A DNA stretch of 64,000 bases, from NCBI RefSeq assembly GCF_003148475.1, contig NZ_QGGG01000009.1:124001-188000 (forward strand), in the 5' to 3' direction. A program made the translations under genes and the position numbers. The notes below the pieces were generated by a model. That model was not told where the DNA came from. It saw only the letters and a list, made by a program, of their open reading frames with translations, and ran no database searches. This document shows, piece by piece, positions 1 through 9,400 of the stretch; positions within the stretch are counted from its first letter, which is position 1, and each line of letters begins with the position of its first letter. The stretch is from Pseudaminobacter salicylatoxidans. Its GTDB lineage: Bacteria; Pseudomonadota; Alphaproteobacteria; Rhizobiales; Rhizobiaceae.

Positions 1-2
1 GA

Positions 3-710
3 TTGCCGCTGCCGCTTGGCATCATCGCCGCGATTGGGGCAGGTGCGCTTTGCGGTCTGGTATCCGGCACCTTCGTTGCCAAGATGAAAATTCCGCCGTT
101 CATCGCCACACTTGGCATGATGCTGATGCTGAAGGGGCTGTCGCTGGTGATTTCCGGCACAAGGCCGATCTACTTCAACGATACGCCGGGTTTTACGGAG
201 ATTTCCCTAGGCTCGCTGATCGGGTCCGTCATTCCGGTGCTGCCGATCCCCAACGGCGTTCTGATCCTGTTTCTGGTGGCCGGGGCGGCAAGCTACATTC
301 TGGGGCGCACGGTGCTTGGCCGCTACACATTCGCGCTTGGCTCCAATGAAGAATCGGTGCGCCTGTCCGGCGTTAATACCGACAGATGGAAGATGGCCGT
401 CTATGCGCTGGCCGGCGGCATCTGCGGCATTGCCGGCCTGCTGATCGCCTCGCGTCTCAACTCCGCGCAGCCGGCGCTTGGTCTTGGTTATGAGCTTGAG
501 GCGATCGCTGCCGTGGTGATTGGCGGCACTTCGCTTTCGGGCGGGCGCGGCACCATTCTCGGCACGCTGATAGGCGCGCTCATCATGTCGGTGCTCGCCA
601 ATGGCCTGCGCATTCTTTCGGTGGCTCAGGAATGGCAGACGGTGGTCACCGGCGCGATCATCATCCTTGCCGTCTATGCCGACATGATGCGCAGGCAGCG
701 CATGGGCTGA
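3..710 (+). CDS. Sugar ABC transporter permease (RbsC-type), 5' truncated
   Basis: Inner-membrane permease of a ribose/fucose-class ABC importer (BPD_transp_2 family). The reading frame is already open at base 1, so the N-terminus lies outside the window and the apparent TTG start is an internal codon. About 235 residues remain, rich in hydrophobic segments. They include the cytoplasmic coupling stretch LGSNEESVRLSGVN and the late motif EAIAAVVIGGTSLSGGRGT, both characteristic of RbsC/XylH-like permeases. The binding-protein gene follows after 96 bp, and catabolic genes for an L-fucose-type sugar follow that, so the imported sugar is probably L-fucose or a close relative. That substrate is inferred from context. 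Confidence 0.9.
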   Translation: MPLPLGIIAAIGAGALCGLVSGTFVAKMKIPPFIATLGMMLMLKGLSLVISGTRPIYFNDTPGFTEISLGSLIGSVIPVLPIPNGVLILFLVAGAASYILGRTVLGRYTFALGSNEESVRLSGVNTDRWKMAVYALAGGICGIAGLLIASRLNSAQPALGLGYELEAIAAVVIGGTSLSGGRGTILGTLIGALIMSVLANGLRILSVAQEWQTVVTGAIIILAVYADMMRRQRMG

Positions 711-806
711 GCCGAAGACGACATTCGCTCAACAATGAGAGGGGCGGCCAACGTTCCCGATGCAGAAAGTTGAAATGAGAGTGAACGGAACCGCACAGGA
801 GGAAAC

Positions 807-1754
807 ATGTTCACGAGACGCGCACTGCTTGGCGCCATAAGCGCTGCATCCCTCATTGCCAGCGGCATGACCGCTTCGGCGCAGGACAAGATGTATATTC
901 CGCTGATCTCGAAAGGCTTCCAGCATCAGTTCTGGCAGGCCGTGAAAGCCGGCGCGGACAAGGCCGCTGCTGATTTGGGTGTTGAGGTGACCTTTGAAGG
1001 CCCTGACAACGAAACCATGGTCGACCGCCAGATCGACATGCTGGCCGCCGCCCTTGCCAAGAAGCCTGCGGCCATCGGCTTTGCGGCGCTCGACAGTCAG
1101 GCGGCGGTTCCACTTCTGAAGAAGGCCGACAGCGAGGGCATTTCGATCATCGCCTTCGACTCCGGTGTCGACAGCGACATTCCGAAGGCAACCGCCTCGA
1201 CCGACAACATCGCCGCAGCCGGCCTCGCCGCAGACAAGATGGCCGAACTCATCGGCGGCAAGGGCAAGGTCGCTGTGGTTGCCCACGACCAGACCAGCCG
1301 CACCGGCATCGACCGGCGCGACGGGTTCGTAAACCGCATCAAGGAGAAGTATCCGGATATCGAGATTGTCACCGTGCAGTATGGCAGCGGCGACCATCTG
1401 CAGTCGACCGAGATCACCAAGTCGATCCTGCAGGCCAATCCCGATCTCAGGGGCATTTTCGGCACCAATGAAGGGTCGGCTGTCGGTGTCGTCAATGGCG
1501 TGCGTGAAGCGGGCGCCAAGGGTGTCGTCATCATCGGCTACGATTCCGGCAAGCAGCAGAAGGATGCGATCCGTGAAGGGCTGATGGCCGGCGCCATCAC
1601 CCAGAACCCGGTTGGCATCGGTTACGAGACCGTGAAGGCCGCCGTGGCCGCCGCCAAGGGCGAAACCGTGCCGGCGCAGATCGATACCGGTTTCTACTTC
1701 TACGACAAGGCCAATATCGACTCGCCCGAAATCGCGGCTGTTCTTTACGACTGA
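807..1754 (+). CDS. Periplasmic sugar-binding protein of ABC transporter
   Basis: Substrate-binding component (Peripla_BP_4, RbsB-like; 315 aa) that delivers a sugar to the permease encoded just upstream. It begins with a typical signal peptide: an Arg pair, a hydrophobic core, and cleavage near ASAQD at about residue 26. Two Rossmann-like lobes follow, with family segments such as SKGFQHQFW and, in the second lobe, IFGTNEGSAVGV and IIGYDSGKQQ. The start is supported by a strong ribosome binding site, AGGAGG, just upstream of ATG. Its position between the permease and the catabolic genes suggests L-fucose or a related 6-deoxy or pentose sugar as ligand (inference). Confidence 0.9.
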   Translation: MFTRRALLGAISAASLIASGMTASAQDKMYIPLISKGFQHQFWQAVKAGADKAAADLGVEVTFEGPDNETMVDRQIDMLAAALAKKPAAIGFAALDSQAAVPLLKKADSEGISIIAFDSGVDSDIPKATASTDNIAAAGLAADKMAELIGGKGKVAVVAHDQTSRTGIDRRDGFVNRIKEKYPDIEIVTVQYGSGDHLQSTEITKSILQANPDLRGIFGTNEGSAVGVVNGVREAGAKGVVIIGYDSGKQQKDAIREGLMAGAITQNPVGIGYETVKAAVAAAKGETVPAQIDTGFYFYDKANIDSPEIAAVLYD

Positions 1755-1818
1755 CGGTATCGGTGGTTGCCCCCGGAGCGGCACTCCGGGGGTATTCCCG
1801 GACACAACAGGATCTGAC

Positions 1819-2676
1819 ATGAAGCTTCTTCGCTATGGCCCGAAAGGCCAGGAAAAACCCGGCCTTCTCGATGCGCGAGGCAGGGTGCGCGATCTTTCCG
1901 CGCATGTTCCCGACATTGCCGGGCAGGTGCTGGAGCCTGAGGAGTTGGCACGGCTGAAGGCGCTCGACGTGGAAAACCTGCCGCTGGTGGCGGGTGTGCC
2001 GCAAAAAGATCTGCGGCTGGGCGCCTGCGTGGGCGCGATTGGCAAATTCATCTGCATCGGCCTGAATTATGCCGATCATGCCGCCGAAACCGGCGCGCCC
2101 ATTCCTTCAGAGCCTGTCATTTTCAACAAATGGACCTCTGCCATTATCGGCCCGGATGACGATGTTGAAATTCCGCGCGGTTCCGAAAAGACAGACTGGG
2201 AGGTTGAGCTTGGCGTGGTGATCGGCAGGGGCGGGCGTTATATAGAAGAAGCGCAGGCTCTGGATCATGTCGCGGGCTATTGCGTCATCAATGACGTTTC
2301 GGAGCGCGAATATCAGCTTGAGCGCGGTGGCACATGGGACAAGGGCAAGGGCTGCGACACGTTCGGGCCGACCGGACCCTGGTTGGTGACGCCGGATGAA
2401 GCCGGCGACATCGACAGCCTGTCCATGTGGCTGGAGGTTGATGGCAAGCGCTATCAGGACGGCTCTACCGCAACCATGATCTTCCGGGTGCCGGAACTGA
2501 TCGCCTATGTCAGCCGCTTCATGAGCCTGCGACCCGGCGACGTCATTTCAACGGGCACGCCGCCCGGTGTGGGGCTCGGCCAGAAGCCGCCTGTCTATCT
2601 CCGCCACGGACAGGTCATGCATCTCGGCATCCAGGGGCTGGGTACGCAAACACAGACTGTCGTGAGTTCAAAATGA
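1819..2676 (+). CDS. FAH-family hydrolase, probable 2,4-diketo-3-deoxy-L-fuconate hydrolase
   Basis: Fumarylacetoacetate-hydrolase-fold enzyme of 285 aa. In the oxidative L-fucose pathway, FAH-family hydrolases of this size split 2,4-diketo-3-deoxy-L-fuconate into pyruvate and L-lactate. The catalytic domain starts near residue 75 (GKFICIGLNYADHAAE). It contains the acidic metal-binding stretch around DWEVELGVVIGRG and NDVSEREYQ, and the late STGTPPGVGLG motif. The gene ends in a 4-bp ATGA overlap with the dehydratase gene, so the two are translationally coupled. Family membership is clear. The exact substrate is inferred from the neighbouring dehydratase, mutarotase and lactonase, and a rhamnonate or arabinonate analogue is an alternative. 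Confidence 0.85.
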   Translation: MKLLRYGPKGQEKPGLLDARGRVRDLSAHVPDIAGQVLEPEELARLKALDVENLPLVAGVPQKDLRLGACVGAIGKFICIGLNYADHAAETGAPIPSEPVIFNKWTSAIIGPDDDVEIPRGSEKTDWEVELGVVIGRGGRYIEEAQALDHVAGYCVINDVSEREYQLERGGTWDKGKGCDTFGPTGPWLVTPDEAGDIDSLSMWLEVDGKRYQDGSTATMIFRVPELIAYVSRFMSLRPGDVISTGTPPGVGLGQKPPVYLRHGQVMHLGIQGLGTQTQTVVSSK

Positions 2677-3971
2677 CGATCATAACCGGCATGCGCACGC
2701 TGGATGTGCGTTTTCCCACTTCGCTTGAGCGGGACGGTTCGGATGCAATGAACCCCGATCCTGACTATTCGGCTGCCTACGTCATTCTCGAAACGGACAG
2801 CGGCACGGAAGGTCATGGCCTGACTTTCACCATCGGGCGCGGCAACGAAATCTGCGTTGCCGCCATCGAAGCGATGCGCCATCTGGTGGTGGGGCTTGAT
2901 ATGGGCTGGGTGGCTGAGGATATGGGCCGCTTCTGGCGTCACGTCACCTCCGACAGCCAGTTGCGCTGGATCGGCCCGGACAAGGGCGCGATTCACCTCG
3001 CCACCGGCGCGGTCGTCAATGCCGTGTGGGACCTTTGGGCCAAGCTCGAAGGCAAGCCGGTGTGGCGCCTGGTGGCCGATATGAGCCCCCAGGAACTCGT
3101 ACGCTGCATCGATTTCCGCTACATCACCGACTGCATCACGCCCGAGGAAGCGCTCGATTTTCTGCACGGGCAGGCAGAGGGAAAAGCGGAGCGCATCGCC
3201 ACGCTGGAGCGTGAGGGCTATCCCTGCTACACCACCTCTGCCGGCTGGCTTGGCTATGATGACGACAAGCTGCGCCGGCTCTGCCGCGAGGCGGTCGATG
3301 GCGGTTTCAGCCACATCAAGATGAAGGTGGGACGCGACCTGGAGGATGATGTTCGTCGCCTGCGCATCGCCCGAGAAACCATTGGTCCCGATGTGCGGCT
3401 GATGATCGACGCCAATCAGGTATGGGAGGTGGATGAGGCCATCGACTGGGTCCGCAAGCTTTCGTTTGCCGAGCCTTGGTTCATCGAGGAACCGACAAGC
3501 CCGGACGATATCGAGGGCCACCGCAAAATCCGTGAAGCTGTCGCGCCGATCGAAGTCGCGACCGGGGAGATGTGCCAGAACCGCATTCTCTTCAAACAGT
3601 TCATCATGCGCGGTGCGATTGACGTTGTGCAGATCGACGCCTGCCGGTTGGGCGGTGTCAACGAAATCCTCGCAGTCATGCTGATGGCGGCGCGCTGTGG
3701 GCTCAAAGTCTGCCCCCATGCAGGGGGCGTGGGTCTGTGCGAATATGTGCAGCATCTTTCGATGATCGACTATGTGTCCATCGCCGGAACGCGTGAGGGG
3801 CGGGTGATCGAGTTTGTCGACCATCTGCATGAGCATTTCATCACGCCCTGCATCATTCGCAACGGAGCCTATATGCCTGCGCAGGCTCCCGGCTTCTCCA
3901 TCGAGATGAAGCCGGCTTCGCTGGAGCGCTACCAGCATCGCAAGCCGGCTGAAGCGGTGGCGGTGGCATGA
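2673..3971 (+). CDS. fucD: L-fuconate dehydratase (enolase superfamily)
   Basis: Dehydrates L-fuconate to 2-keto-3-deoxy-L-fuconate in the cytoplasm. The 432-aa protein has the length and layout of the FucD subgroup of the mandelate-racemase/enolase superfamily. The expected catalytic set is visible: the KMK motif with Lys216 and Lys218, metal ligands Asp246 (DAN), Glu272 (IEEP) and Glu299 (GEM), and the general-base His349 in CPHAGG. All are shifted by two residues from the positions I recall for the Xanthomonas enzyme. The gene overlaps its upstream neighbour by 4 bp (ATGA) and also overlaps the aldo/keto reductase gene downstream, so it is inside one operon. This is the most specific pathway marker in the cluster. 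Confidence 0.9.
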   Translation: MTIITGMRTLDVRFPTSLERDGSDAMNPDPDYSAAYVILETDSGTEGHGLTFTIGRGNEICVAAIEAMRHLVVGLDMGWVAEDMGRFWRHVTSDSQLRWIGPDKGAIHLATGAVVNAVWDLWAKLEGKPVWRLVADMSPQELVRCIDFRYITDCITPEEALDFLHGQAEGKAERIATLEREGYPCYTTSAGWLGYDDDKLRRLCREAVDGGFSHIKMKVGRDLEDDVRRLRIARETIGPDVRLMIDANQVWEVDEAIDWVRKLSFAEPWFIEEPTSPDDIEGHRKIREAVAPIEVATGEMCQNRILFKQFIMRGAIDVVQIDACRLGGVNEILAVMLMAARCGLKVCPHAGGVGLCEYVQHLSMIDYVSIAGTREGRVIEFVDHLHEHFITPCIIRNGAYMPAQAPGFSIEMKPASLERYQHRKPAEAVAVA

Positions 3972-5008
3972 AAGCTTCCAAGTCCGTGCCGCTGGGAGCC
4001 CGGGCCGTGCAACCGGTGATGCTGACGCGAATGGGCTTTGGCGGCGCGCCGCTGGGCAATCTTTACCGCAGGATCGGGGAGGTCGATGCGCAGGCCACCA
4101 TGCAGGTGGCCTTCGATGGCGGGATGCGCTATTTCGATACCGCTCCACAATACGGGCTTGGCCTTTCCGAGCAGCGGTTCGGCGTGGCGCTGCGCCGTTT
4201 CGGCCGCGAGGCGATCACGCTGTCCACCAAGGTCGGGCGGTTGCTGGAAGATTGCGGGCCGGGCGAGGTGTCGAAAACCGCCTTCGTCGGCACACCGCAG
4301 CGGCGCTTCATCTTTGACTACAGCTACGACGGCGTGATGCGCAGCCACGAAGCCAGCCTTGCCCGGTTGCAGGTGGAGCGGGTGGATATCCTGCTCGTCC
4401 ACGATGTCGATGTGTTCACCCATGGCAGCCAGGCCGCAAGCGATGCGCGGGTGCGCGAACTTTTCGACAAGGGTGGCTATCGGGCGCTTCAGGAACTGAA
4501 AGCCGAAGGGCGCATCCGGGCCATTGGCGCGGGCGTCAACGAATGGCAGGTGTGCCAGAGGCTGCTGGAACTCGGCGATTTCGACACGTTTTTGCTGGCC
4601 GGACGCTACACGCTGCTGGAGCAGGAGGCGCTGGACAGCTTCCTTCCGCTGTGCGTTGCGCGCGATGTCGGCATCATTCTGGGCGGTCCTTATAATTCAG
4701 GCATTCTGGCCACCGGGCCGGTTGAGGGCGCACGCTACAATTATGCGCCGGCTTTGCCAGATATCATGGACCGTGTGCGGCGCATCGAGGCCGTTTGCAT
4801 CGCCCATGGCGTCAGGCTGATCGAGGCCGCTTTGCAGTTCGTGATGGGCCATCCGGCTATCAGAACCGTTATTCCGGGCGCCGCGACGGCGCAGGAAGTG
4901 GAGGACAATATTGCGCTGTTCTCGCGTGATCTGCCAACAGCCTTGTGGTCCGATCTGAAGGGTGAGGGGTTGATCAGGCGCGATGCGCCCACACCGGAGG
5001 AAGCCTGA
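3968..5008 (+). CDS. Aldo/keto reductase, probable L-fucose (aldose) 1-dehydrogenase
   Basis: NAD(P)-dependent oxidoreductase of the aldo/keto reductase superfamily (346 aa, TIM barrel). The catalytic tetrad is visible as Asp57 and Tyr62 (FDTAPQYG), Lys88 (LSTKVG) and His145 (LLVHD). Relatives act as D-threo-aldose/L-fucose 1-dehydrogenase or pyridoxal 4-dehydrogenase. In this operon the sensible reaction is L-fucose to L-fucono-lactone, the first step of the oxidative pathway. It overlaps fucD by 4 bp (ATGA) and shares one base with the mutarotase gene. The sugar assignment is inferred from context. Confidence 0.85.
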   Translation: MKASKSVPLGARAVQPVMLTRMGFGGAPLGNLYRRIGEVDAQATMQVAFDGGMRYFDTAPQYGLGLSEQRFGVALRRFGREAITLSTKVGRLLEDCGPGEVSKTAFVGTPQRRFIFDYSYDGVMRSHEASLARLQVERVDILLVHDVDVFTHGSQAASDARVRELFDKGGYRALQELKAEGRIRAIGAGVNEWQVCQRLLELGDFDTFLLAGRYTLLEQEALDSFLPLCVARDVGIILGGPYNSGILATGPVEGARYNYAPALPDIMDRVRRIEAVCIAHGVRLIEAALQFVMGHPAIRTVIPGAATAQEVEDNIALFSRDLPTALWSDLKGEGLIRRDAPTPEEA

Positions 5009-5448
5009 TGTTGCGTGGGATCGATCCGATTTTGTCGCCGGACCTTCTGCAAATTCTGCGCGCCATGGGGCATGGCGACGACATTGTCATTGCCGACGCC
5101 AATTTCCCCGCAGAGGCGATGGCGAGCAGGCTGGTGCGTCTCGATGGAATTGATGCGCCATGCGTTCTGCAAGCGGTGCTGAGCGTCATGCCGCTCGATA
5201 ATTTTGTCGATGACCCGGCCATCACCATGCAGATTGTCGGCGAGTCGGAAAGCATACCGCCTGTGGTGGAACGCTTTCAGATGGTGATCGACGCGGTGGC
5301 GGACAATGTGGCGAAGATCGTGGCCGTCGAGCGCTTCGACTTCTATGCCCGTGCGCGGCAGGCTTTTGCCGTCGTGCAGACGGGTGAGCGGCGGCTCTAT
5401 GGCAACATCATCCTGAAGAAGGGCGTCGTTTCGCCGACGGATGGCTGA
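5008..5448 (+). CDS. fucU: L-fucose mutarotase (RbsD/FucU family)
   Basis: Small 146-aa RbsD/FucU-family protein that interconverts the alpha and beta anomers of a sugar. This speeds supply of the anomer used by the dehydrogenase. The N-terminal motif LRAMGHGDDIVIADANFPAE contains the conserved His22 of the family. The start codon overlaps the last base of the aldo/keto reductase stop codon, and the lactonase gene begins 2 bp after the stop. FucU and RbsD are distinguished here by context (fuconate dehydratase present, no ribokinase), so L-fucose is the likely sugar. Confidence 0.87.
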   Translation: MLRGIDPILSPDLLQILRAMGHGDDIVIADANFPAEAMASRLVRLDGIDAPCVLQAVLSVMPLDNFVDDPAITMQIVGESESIPPVVERFQMVIDAVADNVAKIVAVERFDFYARARQAFAVVQTGERRLYGNIILKKGVVSPTDG

Positions 5449-5450
5449 CT

Positions 5451-6281
5451 ATGCGCAGGATCGATGCACATCAGCATTTCTGGAAATTTTCGCGCGGCGA
5501 TTATGGCTGGCTGACATCGGAACTCGCTCCGATCTACCGGGATTTTTTGCCAGAAGATTTTGCTCCATTCATGGTGGCCCACCAGATCGATGCCACCATT
5601 GCCGTGCAGGCCGCGCCAAGCGATGCGGAGACGGACTTTCTGCTTTCGCTGGCAGAGGAATATCCCTTCATTGAAGGTGTCGTGGGATGGGTCGACTTTG
5701 GAGTCGGCAATGCACCGGAGCGCGTCGCGGCCCTTGCCTGCAATCCACGGCTGAAAGGGTTGCGACCGATGATCCAGGACCTTCCCAACGATGAATGGAT
5801 GCTGCGGCCTGATCTGGCGCCCGCATTCCGCACGTTGATCGATTGCGAACTGGTGTTCGATGCGCTGGTCACGGAAAGACACCTGCCCTCGCTTCTGGGG
5901 TTGACGCGGCGCTATCCGCAAATGGCGGTCGTGATCGACCATTGCGCCAAGCCACGGATCGCCGCTGGCGCGTTCGATGAGTGGGCGCGAGCCATGCGCG
6001 ACCTCGCCCGCGGCGAAAATGTCTTCTGCAAGCTTTCCGGTCTTGTGACCGAGGCCGGGGCGAGTTTCGACGAAGCCACCTTTCGCCCCTACGTCGACCT
6101 GGTGCTCAAGGCCTTCGGCCCACAACGGCTGATATGGGGCAGCGACTGGCCGGTCTGCACGCTGGCTGCCAGCTATGAACGCTGGTGCAGCCTCACTGAT
6201 GCGCTGCTGACCGGCTGTCCCGCGAAGGAACGCGCGCAGATTCTGGGCGGCAACGCTGCCCGTATCTATGGGCTTTACTGA
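5451..6281 (+). CDS. Amidohydrolase-family lactonase, probable L-fuconolactonase
   Basis: Metal-dependent hydrolase of the amidohydrolase-2 family (276 aa). Members in oxidative L-fucose or L-rhamnose clusters open the 1,4- or 1,5-lactone to the free aldonate. Sequence marks are IDAHQHFW at the N-terminus with His7 and His9, the middle segment VIDHCAKPRI, and GSDWPVC near the C-terminus, whose Asp is the usual catalytic or metal residue. It is the last gene of the operon and is followed by a hairpin. The oxidation of 2-keto-3-deoxy-fuconate (usually an SDR) is not encoded between here and base 1, so that gene would lie upstream of the window or elsewhere. Confidence 0.87.
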   Translation: MRRIDAHQHFWKFSRGDYGWLTSELAPIYRDFLPEDFAPFMVAHQIDATIAVQAAPSDAETDFLLSLAEEYPFIEGVVGWVDFGVGNAPERVAALACNPRLKGLRPMIQDLPNDEWMLRPDLAPAFRTLIDCELVFDALVTERHLPSLLGLTRRYPQMAVVIDHCAKPRIAAGAFDEWARAMRDLARGENVFCKLSGLVTEAGASFDEATFRPYVDLVLKAFGPQRLIWGSDWPVCTLAASYERWCSLTDALLTGCPAKERAQILGGNAARIYGLY

Positions 6282-6292
6282 GCCTCGCAGTT

Positions 6293-6316
6293 GGGGAGGC
6301 CGTTTCACGGCCCCTT
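6293..6316 (+). terminator. Probable terminator of the fucose operon
   Basis: A 6-bp perfect stem GGCCGT/ACGGCC with loop TTC (6298-6312), extended by flanking GG/CC pairs across a bulged A, lies 16 bp after the lactonase stop codon. It is followed by only two T residues. It also faces the 3' end of the convergent autotransporter gene, so it could serve both directions. Confidence 0.5.
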
Positions 6317-6438
6317 ACAGCGGCGTGCTCCCGAGCCGATCCAGCGTGCTGCCCGTCTCTCGATTGCCGTAGCGCAGTCGTGCATGAAGGCTTCCATCTG
6401 TCGAGGTCGGGGCTTGGCAGATTACATAGACGCGATAA

Positions 6439-9400
6439 TCACCAGTTGACGCGGATGCCGAAGGTGCCGGCGGTTGCGTTCTGCCGACTGCTGCCGCCGT
6501 CGAGCGACCAGCGGTAGCTGGCCTGGCCGTAAAGGCTCATATTCTGTTTCACCCGCGCCGAGATGCCGCCACCGACCTCGAGCGCTGTGTCGCCGAAGCG
6601 GGTCTCGATGGCGGGTGAGTATTGTCCGAAGAATGCGCTGTCAGTGCCGGAGAAGACATGCCAGAGATTGACCTGGGCGTAGGGTTGCCAGAGCGCCCCC
6701 CGCTCGTCGCGCCCTGTGTATTGCAGTCGCGCCCCAAGCCGCCCGGTCCAGGCTGTATCCGCATTCCAGTCCACACTCGAATATTGGTCTTGTGACCGGT
6801 CCACCGAGACACTCTGGTAGACGATTTGCGCCTGCGGCTCGATCAGCCAGGCATTACCCTCCCCGAAGTGGATTGGGTAGCCTGCCTCAAGCGACGCTGT
6901 ATATCCTGTTGCATTGATCGAGATCCCCGCGCCATAGAGGGACGTTGCCTTCGCGTCATACCAACTTCCCTGGAACACCGCGTCGAGATACCAGCCGCTC
7001 GGGCCGAAATGCGTCCAATAGGCGCCCACCGACGGTCCGTTCATCAGCAGCCGGCCCACTTCCAGGTTTTGCATTCCCTGGGCGAAGCCACGCACCGAAG
7101 GCGAGTTGTAATCCGAATACGCCACATACACGCCGGCATGGTCCCGGTGGCCGCTGTCCGTCGTCCGACGCAGAATATCAAAGCCTGTCTGGAATCCGAC
7201 CAGGTTGCCGGTCGCACTCGCATCTACCGTCCCATTCCAGCGGTTGCTTACCCGCTCCCCAAACACCCGTCCCCAGACGCCGTTCGCAAAAGCCCGCGGC
7301 TCCGGCAGGCCCCGCAGGTTCTCCTCCTCTCCGACACGCTCATGCAACGTCCCCAGGGTTGAAAGGCCTATCTGTCGGGCAACCGCAGGGATCGGCGCAT
7401 AAAGCGGCACTTCCGGGCGGTAGAGCGGTATGTCCGGACCGCTCGGCGTCGTCGGATTCGTCAGTGTATCGATGAGATGGGATCGCAGGAACCAGTCATT
7501 TGGATCCGTGCTGCCACCGCGGAAGAGCTCGTACTCATAGGCGCCGGCAGCGACGCGCTGGCCAAGCGTGAAGGCATCAGTCGTGGTGGTGCCACCGTCG
7601 GTCACCTGCACCAGCCGGATGCCATCCGCCACGGTCTGCGCACCCGGACCTCCGGTATTGTTGACGAGCATGGAGGTCGTGCCGCTGGCCGGGCCGCCAT
7701 TGATCACCAACAGGTTGCTCGGCGAATTGTCGGCGCCAAGATAGGTGTTGAAGCCGATGCGGCTACCGGCGCTGCCGGTGTAGCTGCCGACCGCCAGCGT
7801 GCTGTAGGCTCCCGGCCGTGCGAGGAACTGGATCAGGCCCGCATTGGTCATCGTGCCGGCTGCGTTGGAATCCCCGGTGACGTTCCAGGCGCTGCTGGCA
7901 TCGATCGCGGCATTGGTTCCGTTCCGCGCCAGGCCGGTCCAGAGGCTGCCCTGCGCGAGCGCCACGTTAGCGGTGTTGCCGGCATCGGCCAGCAGGTCGC
8001 CCGTCCATTGCGATGCGGACAAGTTGGCGCTGGCGGTATTGCCTGGGCCGGTCAGCACCAGATTGCCGGTCCAATTACTGTTGCCGAGGTTGTAGGTGAG
8101 GGTCGAGGGATCGACGACGATGTCGCCGATGACCGATGGCATGCCGGCAATGTTCAGCTTCAGGTTGCTCGGCGTGCCCACCGCATCCTCGGTCACCTGC
8201 GCCAGCAAGAGCCGGCCGTTGACGACAGCTGAGGTGATCGCGGTGCCGCCATTGATCGAGACGGTGCCGGTGCCGCCCCGGGCGAGGACGATCGCGCCGT
8301 TGGTAGCACTCAGGCTGCCGCCGGTGACCGATACAGTGCCTGGCACACTGCCGGCGAGATAGACCGCCGCCGCTCCGCCGCCGCTCACCGCGACCGCGGT
8401 GCCGGATGTGGTGAGCGTGCCGCCGTTGATGGCGGCGATACCATGCGCGGCATTGCCCGTGGTGGCAACCGAACCGCCGGTGACTTGCGCACCGCCCGTG
8501 TTGCTGGCCCGGATGCCGGTGGCAGCGGCTCCGGCCGTGGTGATGGCGGCGCGGGTGAGAACGATGGCGCTGCCGGCGTCCTGCGCCTGGACACCGTGGG
8601 AGTTCTGCCCCTGCGTGGCGACCGTCATATCCGTCGCCGCGATCGCGCCGCCCGCCATCGCGTGCGCACCTATGGCGTTGATGTTGGTGGTGGTCACCGA
8701 GGTGCCGGACAGGGTGATGCTGCTGCCAGCGCCGGTCGCCCGGACGCCGTCGGCGCCGCCGACAGCAACGGTATCGGTGCCATTGGTTGTGATGGTGCCG
8801 CCAGTGATCGAGGCCGCGCCTTGACTGACCCTGACACCTATGGCGCCGGCTCCGTTCGTGGTGATCCTGGCGTTCTCCGCCTGCAGCCGGCTACCGGCCC
8901 CGACCACGTCCGCGCCATGAGCTTCCAGGCCTATCTGGGCGTTAGGGAACTGGAGAACCGGAGGGTTGCTCCCGGTCACCCGGTATCCTGTGGTTACCTC
9001 GCTGCCCGTCACTATGACCGTGCCTGCGCTGTTGACAAGCACACCGGCGCTGGAAGGGCCGGATGTGCGGTTTATGGTATCGGTCAGCGTAACAGTGCTG
9101 CCCGATCCGCTCGCCACTGCGCCGGGGGAGTTAGGTTGATAGGTGAAAATGCCGTAGCCTGAGAAGTCGATCCTGCCCCCGGCGTGAGCCCATACACCCG
9201 GACTGTTCGCGCCGTAGGTGGCGGAACTCGCGCCATTGTTGACCTGGATGTTGCTGCCAAGTCCCCGGGCAAGCATGCCTGGGGAGTTGGCGATGACGGT
9301 GCCCCCGTAATAATCGCCGGTCGCGATGGCGCCGCCATTGATGGTGGCCGTTCCTCCACCGGTGGCAAACAGTCCGGCGCTGCTGTTGCCGTAGATGGTC

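Noticed and set aside
2595-4148. Long open frame (517 codons) antisense to the L-fuconate dehydratase
   Set aside because: It mirrors a well-supported enzyme gene with intact catalytic residues. High GC at codon position 3 of the real gene removes stop codons on the other strand.
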